Of a stretch of 64,000 nucleotides of DNA, positions 57,080 through 64,000 are shown one piece after another. The notes under the pieces were generated by a model that was not told the origin of the DNA, did no database searches, and saw only the letters and a program-made list of their open reading frames with translations. The DNA comes from Serripes groenlandicus. Its lineage: Eukaryota > Mollusca > Bivalvia > Cardiida > Cardiidae. A program made the translations under genes and the position numbers. The stretch spans positions 75,250,014 to 75,314,013 of the forward strand of contig JASEVX010000008.1 in NCBI GenBank assembly GCA_031761405.1, given 5' to 3'. The stretch's first letter is position 1. Each line of letters opens with the position of its first letter.

Positions 57080-58615
57080 AAAGGTTTCCCTAATTGGTCC
57101 CATGTGGGTACTATCAGGGCAAATCCATTGGGATATACAGGACTTTTAAAGTACACGACTTAATTTATTCGTAAAAAAATCAGAAAAAAAAAAAGACTTT
57201 ACCACATTTCATCGAGTGTCGCATCTTATTTAGTTTAATACACATATAGGTTCCATGTGGGTCATATAAAGGCACACCCTATGTGGGTCCCACATGGGTA
57301 TCAACACAGGACTTTCAATGTGCAAACTTCGTTTTTATGAAAGAACATTCCTAAATTTACATTTCAAGATCAGCTTCTATCACCTTTCAATATTTTTTGT
57401 ATTTAATAATGTAGAAGCATGACTATTTTTTAATAAATGTCCATTGTGGGTCCTATACTATAAGGGCAAACCCTCCTAATATGGGTCCCACATGGGTCCC
57501 ACATGGGTAACCAATGCATGTATATATACAAACTAAATATCTAAATTTATATGAAAAACATTCTTAATATTACATAAATTGCATTTTAATTATACTGTTA
57601 AGCAAGGACTCTTTCTTCATATATGTCCCATACTGGTCCTACATGGGTCCCACAAGTGAAATCAATACAGGACTTTCATTGTGAATGCTTCGCAGTTATG
57701 AAAGAACATTCCAGAAATGACTAACAAAAGACCAGCTGATAAAATCTTTCAATGTTTTACCATATTTTATATAGTTTAAGAAGGAAGCATTTCTCATATA
57801 GGCCCCACGTGGGTCATATTAGGGCAACACCTTCTAATATGGGTCCCACATGGGTCCCACATAAGTGATTCACACACATTTAACTTATATATTTCTGAAA
57901 AGTAACTGTCATGGGTCCCATGTGGGTCCAGTAAGGGCAGAACTTTCTAATATGGGTCCCAGATGGGTCCCACATTTGTCACCAATACAGGGCTTACCAA
58001 TGTACAGCCCATATGGGCCCCAGTACGGTAACACCTTCTAATATGGGTCCCACATGGGTCCCACATAAGTAATCCACACAAAGGTATCACTAAATGAACA
58101 TTCATAACATTTCAGAAAAAAAACCAGCTTTTTGGTTGTTGACGTATATTTATTTTTTATACATTTAGCTTATATATTTCTGAAAAGTAACTGTGTCATG
58201 GGTCCCATGTGGGTCCAGTAAGGGCAGAATTTTCTAATATGGGTCCCAGATGGGTCCCACATCGGTCACCAATACAGGGCTTACACATGTATAGCCCCAT
58301 ATGGGCCCCAGTAGGGCAACACCTTCTTATATGGGTCCCGCATGGGTCCCACATAAGTAATCTACACACAGCCAAACAGGTATCAATAAAAAAAACATTC
58401 ATAAAATTACAGAAAAAAGGACCAGCTTTTCTGCTTTCAACGTTTATTTATTTCTTATACATTTAACTTATATATTTCTGAAAAGTTACTTTGTCATGGG
58501 TCCCATGTGGGTCAAGTAAGGGCAGAACTTTCTAATATGGGTCCCAGATTGGTCCCACATCGGTCGCCAATATAGAGCTTGCCCAGGTACAGCCCATATG
58601 GGCCCCAGTTGTGCT
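57080..58615 (+). repeat. 283-300-bp tandem array rich in GGGTCCCA words
   Basis: GAAAAGT(A/T)ACT followed by ATGGGTCCCATGTGGGTC marks units at 57897, 58180 and 58480. Earlier, more diverged units reach back to about 57085. Each unit contains TCTAATATGGGTCCCA(C/G)AT and CCCATATGGGCCCCAGT. It shares its word style with 52800-53350 but not its unit. The array is cut at 58615 by a SINE. Confidence 0.85.
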
Positions 58616-58845
58616 TGCTTGCTGGGATGTTGTTTTATGGCGCATCGACAGCTAAGGTCATTTAGCGCGCAATTAAATTTAATTAGTCATGATCCCTGGG
58701 TAAACAAACCAGTACTAGGCTAGAAAATGTGCCTTGCCCAAGGGCACTCCACCATGACCGTAGTGCCGCGACTGGGGATCGAACCCGAGACACCCGGTTT
58801 AGAAATCCCCGACGCTAACCACTCGACCACAGTCTGCTACAATGT
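58615..58845 (-). mobile_element. tRNA-derived SINE
   Basis: On the minus strand the head reads TGTGGTCGAGTGGTTAGCGT (A box) and CTCGGGTTCGATCCCCAG (B box). A body follows with CATGGTGGAGTGCCCTTGGG and AGCCTAGTACTGG, shared with 3436-3562. It interrupts the preceding array. Well preserved, but with SINE body attached, so not a tRNA gene. Confidence 0.75.
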
Positions 58846-58859
58846 ATAAAAAGTAGTTG

Positions 58860-59575
58860 AATGGGTTCAAATAAAATTAATGTATGGTCAAAGGGAGAAC
58901 ACTCTGTAAATTTGTTGTTGAGTATACCTAGAAATAGGTCTAAAAATAGATTGTTCACGAAATGTGTTTGTTGATGTTTTAAAATAATGGATCTAAAAAA
59001 TGTAAATAAATGGATTAAAAATTACATCAGGAATAAAATAACTGTACAGGTAGGTTAATAAATATACTTTGACCCCATACAATATATTAATTGCAGGTGT
59101 CTTGTTATTGTAAGACTGTAGATTGTGATTTTACAGATTGTCTGCAGACAGGGGAATATAACAAAGCCTCAAAGGTAAAAATATACAGAAACAATGTTGG
59201 TGGAGCTCCATAACAGTCGTATTGGGTATACTGGAATAGAGCTTTTAATCACAGAGTGAATGCCACCAAATAAGTATGTTATCTATGATATATAATAAGG
59301 GTTTTGACCAAAAATAGTGTTGTAGTCACAAACACTAAGAGGGAAATGGCTCGCATGACGTCATCACTTTGGAATGTGATTTTCCCACGGATTAAAAATG
59401 TAAACAATAGTGGTTTTAACCGTTATGGAGATATTTCCACCGATACAAGTCTGTTGTTCCAAACAAACTCATCACAACAATCAATTAAAGAGATCAATAT
59501 ATAGTTCTATTAAAATTATTTGTTTTAAGAATAAACACCCCCTTTCATCTTATGGTCAAAGGGAAGTAACTCAGA
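58860..59575 (-). repeat. Dispersed repeat, family B, copy 3 (inverted)
   Basis: Inverted relative of 33735-34660: GGTCAAAGGGAGA (58886-58898), TAGGTTAATAAATATACTTT, and TCATCACTTTGGAATGTG (59361-59378) with AAACAATAGTGGTTTTAA. It lacks the GACATGACT end seen in the other copies. Confidence 0.6.
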
Positions 59576-60556
59576 TCGGCTTGCCGGTATCGGGTGTATT
59601 CGGCCCAAAATGTATTCGGCCTGGTCTTTTTCGGCCCACTATTTGTTGGTATGCCGATCATAGAGATATAGTTGTTCACACATTATAACTGTTAGAGTAT
59701 TAAATTAAACCTTGTTTTAATAATATGTTAATAGGCAAAGCCTAGGTCGTGTGAAAGCAAGAACAATTAATTAAGCACTGTCTGTCCCCCAACAAGAAAC
59801 AAATTAATAGGCAAATTGTAGAAATTTAAGTTACAAAAACAGAATTTGAAAAACATATTGAAAAAAACGAAACTTAGCATGCATTTAAGTTTAATTTGTA
59901 CATATATATCTGTTTTATTTTTTATTAGGTCAGGATTGTAATAGACTGTAAGATTTCCAAGGATGTTGATGGAAAACAACACTAGAAGGCATTGAAGAAT
60001 GTTCTGATTTATTTTTACAAATGCCAGTTATTTGTAAACTAGTAATACATATAATTGAAAACTGACTCTTACCATGGTTGATTGAATGACTTGCGCTTAA
60101 CATTACTCCACACAACAATCTTACAAGGCAGATGGCTAACTTTGCATGATCTGGCTAAATGTATAATCTTGAGACAATTTAAGATGACTGAGAAAAATGT
60201 AATTTTTGACAAATATTTTCAAAAGTCCCATTTATAATGATGTATGTTGGAAAGGTTAAAGTTTAGCCGGCCTTGTCTGATGTAAATTACTTGATTTCTG
60301 TGACTAATCCGAATACATTGTCGGAATGGTGTAATTGATCCAAAATGAACATATCCAAAATGAACAATATGTTCCTATTCAACAACATTTTCACTTTGAA
60401 CACCTATCTCCTTTTCTGGTTTTTAATTTGTAAAACATGAAAACAGCATCAGATTATTTGTTAATAAGTACCAGACTTAGTGTCAACAACAGTTACTGAA
60501 TATATATACATGTATCTGAAATATGTTGTTTGAAAAAAAAATGGATAATATAAGAT
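59576..60556. other. Spacer with a short TATTCGGCC-repeat motif
   Basis: GTATTCGGCCCAAAATGTAT and TTTTTCGGCCC (59597-59640) recur closely. Otherwise AT-rich with nothing recognised. Confidence 0.35.
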
Positions 60557-60790
60557 CTGATCAATATATTCAATATACATTTTATTGCATAAAACAATAA
60601 ACAGTATGTTTATAGCAAATAAAGAAATTATAAAAAGTACAAACAGAGAAATGGATTTTCCAGAAGAATTTGCAATAATTTAACATTGTTAGTGATCATG
60701 TTAAAATTGCTCTATTATAAAAATATGATGTATAAATTTCGTTAAAACTTTGATATTAGAACGGTTATCAAAGCTGGATCAATCCTTGAA
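60557..60790 (-). pseudogene. 5'-truncated LINE, 3' UTR only
   Basis: Nearly collinear with 12207-12440 (TTTTATTGCATAAAACAA, TATGTTTATAGCAAATAA, GAGAAATGGATTTTCCAGAA, ACGGTTATCAAAGCTGGATC), which adjoins a LINE RT. This makes it the 3' tail of the same L2/CR1-like family, read leftward. It is severely 5'-truncated, as is usual for LINE copies. Confidence 0.65.
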
Positions 60791-60799
60791 CATGTACAG

Positions 60800-61740
60800 A
60801 TTCTCAGAGTTATCAATGTTGATAACCATTCCTTTTTTTAATTGTTATTGCTCAATTATAAAAGCTTTTGAAAAGGGTACAGGGAGTAAACTATTTTCAC
60901 TAGAAGCCTGGATAAAAATGTAATAAGTGTTTAAGTAAGACTCCCCACAACATAATTGTTTCATGTATACATTGTTAAGTTTAGTTGCCTCTTTCAAAAC
61001 ATGTACCTGCTGAGATTTGATCTTAGAACTCTTGTTAGACCAGGTGTTTTACCATTAAACTACAGTATAGGTTTTTATTTTGAGCAGCAGTTCATGAAAA
61101 TATGTGTACTTTTATTACCAGTAAAGTATAAGAATTTTTTTGTTACAATGAATGTATACCAATTTAAATTTTACCATTTCTATTGTATAGATTATACAAT
61201 TTCACACAGAAAAATGGATTTCACAATAAATTACATAGAAAACAGATACATTTCTGTGGTATTTCAGTTATATCAGAGGACAGAACACTTATGTGAGGTC
61301 ACTGGGTGACTAACATAACTGACATTAATTATGAACTGCCTTATAGCCTTTTTCTGTTGAAAAACAGATTACGTTTTCTTTATTGTTCAACCAAAATGTT
61401 TATACAAATTTATTTGAATAAAAAGTATTTTGAGTGTTTGTTGAATTTAAAAAGAGATTGATCCTCTTTATCTACAGATTTCAATGCTCAGTTTGTTTTT
61501 ACCTTATTTGAGTTTGATATAGTTAGTGTACATTGCCCTGTTTCATAGACGGACCTAAATCGGTGACCGTAAAAGGCTTTTATTTTGCATTTGCTCTTCA
61601 ATTTGAAGAGTTCTATGACATCATTGGTTGTTGTGCTCCCAAGTATGAAAATAGTGCTGTCAATAGATGTTGAATCTTTTTCAAATATTGTTTGAATACA
61701 TACATGCAGAGTATTTAAAATAACCTAGTGAAAATAATGT
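60800..61740. other. AT-rich spacer
   Basis: A tRNA-like minus-strand stretch near 61005-61060 (AGTTTAATGGTAAAACACCT) is the only item of note. The 117-codon open frame covering it (60956-61309) has no coding character. Confidence 0.35.
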
Positions 61741-61744
61741 TTAA

Positions 61745-62320
61745 ATTCTTAGTACCAAGTTTGTCCAATCTGATCAATAAACACATTTTGGATAAAAAAA
61801 AAAGAAGGAAACTACTAGAAATTCAGCCTGTTGAAAGAAAAGTAAAGTGTTTTACTGATAGCCCCCATATGACATCATTTCTTTTAAACAATCGTGACTC
61901 ATTTGAGTTTGATCAATAAACACAATTTGGTTAAAAAATAGATGAATCTACTAGAAATGCAGCCTGTTGAAAGACAAGTAATGTGTTTTACTGATAGTCC
62001 ACATATATATGACATCATTTCTTTAAAACAATGGACTCATTTGAGTTTGATCAATAAACACATTTTGGATAAAAAAAAAGATAAATCTACTAGAAATTCA
62101 GCCTGATGAAAGAAAAGTAATGTGTTTTATTGATAGCCCACATATGACATCATTCCTTTAAAACAATGGACTCATTTGAGTTTGATCAATAAACAAATTT
62201 TGGATAAAAAAAAATATGAAACTACTAGAAATTCAGCCTATTGAAAGAAAAGTTATGTGTTTTACTGATAGTCCACATATAACATCATTTCTTTAAAACA
62301 ATAGACTCATTTGAAGGCAT
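61745..62320 (+). repeat. 134-139-bp tandem repeat, four units
   Basis: TGATCAATAAACA recurs at 61771, 61910, 62048 and 62182 (steps of 139, 138 and 134 bp). Each unit contains TTTTGG(A/T)TAAAAAA, CTACTAGAAAT(T/G)CAGCCT and ACATCATT.C.TTAAA(A/C)A. No coding content. Confidence 0.92.
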
Positions 62321-63180
62321 GAAAGTGTTTTCCTCTCTTTCAGGTTGGAGGATATAGACATTAAGACATTTACTATGTATACCCCAAAATCAGGGTGAAC
62401 TGATTCTGGTCATACTTTCATGATTTGACAAAGACTAGGTCATAGACATAAACTGTTAAACTGTACAATGTAAAAAAATAATGTAAATTGAAGGCAAATA
62501 ATTTGAAATTGACTGTAGTTTTGTTTGTTTGCTACATTTACTGCAATAAATAGATAAACGTCTTAAAGTCAATACAACTAGACAGTCGAAGATATGATAG
62601 TTTTAATAGCTATTTTCTTGAGTGGAGTCAACATTTGACAAGACGGCTTCGGCTTCAAATGACAGATACAGTCATAAACGATACACACCATGTGACGTCA
62701 CGCGATGTGACGAAAGCATCGTGGATCGTTCCCAACAGATATAACAAATAATTTAGAAATGAAGTTATATTTTTAAGCAAATTATTGATATAATAAATAG
62801 CTTACCTTGAAATGAAGCTATGCCGATACAGAAACAGAATTGTTCGTCCTTTTCAGTTAAAATAATATCCGAGGCCAGTGTAACGAACGATAACTTCCGT
62901 TGAAATTATTTACAATCATTTTCAAGTGTTTATTGCTTCTCTATATTGCAAAGATATAAAATCCATGAAATAATGATGACAGGTACAAAAGAATAGTCGA
63001 CTTAGCCTTCATAAAGTCCTTCCAGTGAATGAAATCCATTTGTGACGAGTCAAACTATCTTTTCCTACCATTCCTGTCGTTTTCCTTTTGTTATTTATTT
63101 ATTACTTGCCTTACAATGACGTTACTTTTCGTTGCAATGACGTCACATTTGGCAATCTCTATCACATAGGCGCTCTCACT
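62321..63180. other. Spacer with CRE-like and inverted motifs
   Basis: CATGTGACGTCACGCGATGT (62689-62708) and imperfect inverted ACGATACACACC / GCATCGTGGATCGT lie together. CAATGACGTT and CAATGACGTCA appear near 63115 and 63135. Possibly regulatory, possibly repeat DNA. Confidence 0.35.
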
Positions 63181-63263
63181 CTCTATTACATAGGCGCTCT
63201 ACATTCACCAGTAAGACCGGAAGCAAAATGGCCGAAAAAAAGTGCTATGGGGTTGAGATTTGA
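63181..63263 (+). promoter_or_regulatory. ETS + YY1-like start region with mini-ORF
   Basis: ACCGGAAG (ETS core, 63216-63223) abuts CAAAATGGCCG, a YY1-like start context. The ATG at 63228 encodes MAEKKCYGVEI before a stop at 63261-63263. ETS/YY1 pairs around an initiator ATG are typical of TATA-less housekeeping promoters. No downstream exon was found in the remaining window. Confidence 0.25.
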
Positions 63264-64000
63264 TATGTGAAAAACAGTAAGATTGTACTGAATTCTCGTT
63301 GTTTTGATCTCGTATGATGTGTTCGTACGTGTAACCTATAGGCGTGCTTCGCTCGAGCCTTCGGCTCAAGCTTTCACACGTATTAAGATAGTTCGAAGGT
63401 TGTTAATCATTGATTATGTAACTTTTTTGATTAAATAATTATTCTGATTACATGAAATAAATGTATGTTTGTAACAACGTAAATTCAATTAAATTGTATA
63501 TTTGTTTTGTCAGGGACGTAGATAAGAGGGATAGGCAACTCCACCTGTACACCTGTTATCTGGTTAAAATATCACACATAGACATAACATTGTCCAAATT
63601 TTCACATTTTGTAGCTAATAAAACTTCGAAGTCACATTTGGCACATAAACAAATCAAAGCGCCAATGGCACTGTAGTGGCGATCGTATAGAAAATCCTTC
63701 AGTATATCGGTGTAGGGCTTGCGATGACTCTGGTGCGGGTATATTTGAGAATGTTTCAACCCTGCATCTTTTGACAGTAGAATAATGTTAGTTTGCCAGA
63801 ATGTTGTCTTGGTGATTATTTAGTTACGTTCTGAAATTGGTCATGATGTGTTCAAAATTAGGCCATTCAAAAGTTATGAAAAATCTAGTTGGTATTCGAT
63901 AGACTACCGTTTTAGCTCATTAGAATGGCTATTTGTAATCTAAATTGTTCGGGTAATCACATGTTTATCACCAGGTCGTTAGGCCATATTAGGATAAAAT
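63264..64000. other. Right-end flank
   Basis: A small hairpin GAGCCTTCGGCTC lies at about 63355-63367 in a CTTCGCTCGAGCC context. No gene is supported up to the window end. Confidence 0.35.

Noticed and set aside
58770..58845. Functional tRNA gene
   Set aside because: A and B boxes are present, but a SINE body follows and the arms do not fold into a clear cloverleaf by eye.
60956..61309. 117-codon protein
   Set aside because: Aromatic- and Ile-rich noise typical of AT-rich DNA, and it overlaps a tRNA-like remnant.

Overview
The window looks like nuclear DNA of an animal, most likely a bivalve mollusc. It is AT-rich and gene-poor, with GT-AG introns, long (GA)n and (AGT)n microsatellites and tRNA-derived SINEs. 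It also carries several diverged non-LTR retrotransposons, palindromic MITEs and arrays of about 165-bp units that end in a hairpin plus CTAA, an organisation known from bivalve pearl/Helitron-N elements. The assignment is an inference from repeat style and from one TRIM-like gene of a kind expanded in bivalves. Nothing suggests bacterial or viral genomic DNA.

Only one intact protein gene is convincing. It is a 420-residue B-box plus beta-propeller (TRIM/NHL-like) protein whose whole coding region lies in one exon (48266-49528). At least two upstream non-coding exons (46707-46776, 47521-47595) are marked by good splice sites. Three CRE-like sites with 16-17 bp spacing (46122-46162) lie upstream. 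Weak candidate exons or mini-ORFs lie at 15318-15432, 42346-42635, 51963-52070 and 63228-63263.

Layout: 0-9 kb holds MITEs, a TIR element, a dispersed repeat and a decayed 165-bp-type array. 10-14 kb holds minus-strand LINE reverse-transcriptase remains and TTAA-flanked MITEs. 14-22 kb holds satellites (53, 33 and 19 bp units, AGT and GA tracts) and a plus-strand LINE endonuclease remnant. 22.7-30.9 kb is one dead Jockey-like LINE, opened by an array-bearing element and by a second, composite interruption of about 3.7 kb. 31-35 kb repeats two families seen near the left end in the same order and orientation. 36-45 kb holds more arrays, a minus-strand PHD-finger reading frame (38711-38905), MITEs, a CpG-rich duplication and a 52-bp minisatellite with higher-order structure. 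45.8-49.5 kb is the TRIM-like gene. 50-64 kb holds G-tract repeats, promoter-like repeat DNA, two arrays built on the word GGGTCCCA, SINEs, a LINE 3' end and a 137-bp array.

The genes do not form a pathway. The main story is repeat biology: nested insertions, array-bearing elements with a shared terminal design, and piggyBac-like and other MITE families around one immune/regulatory-type gene. Boundaries are read by eye and most repeat limits are good to tens of bases only.
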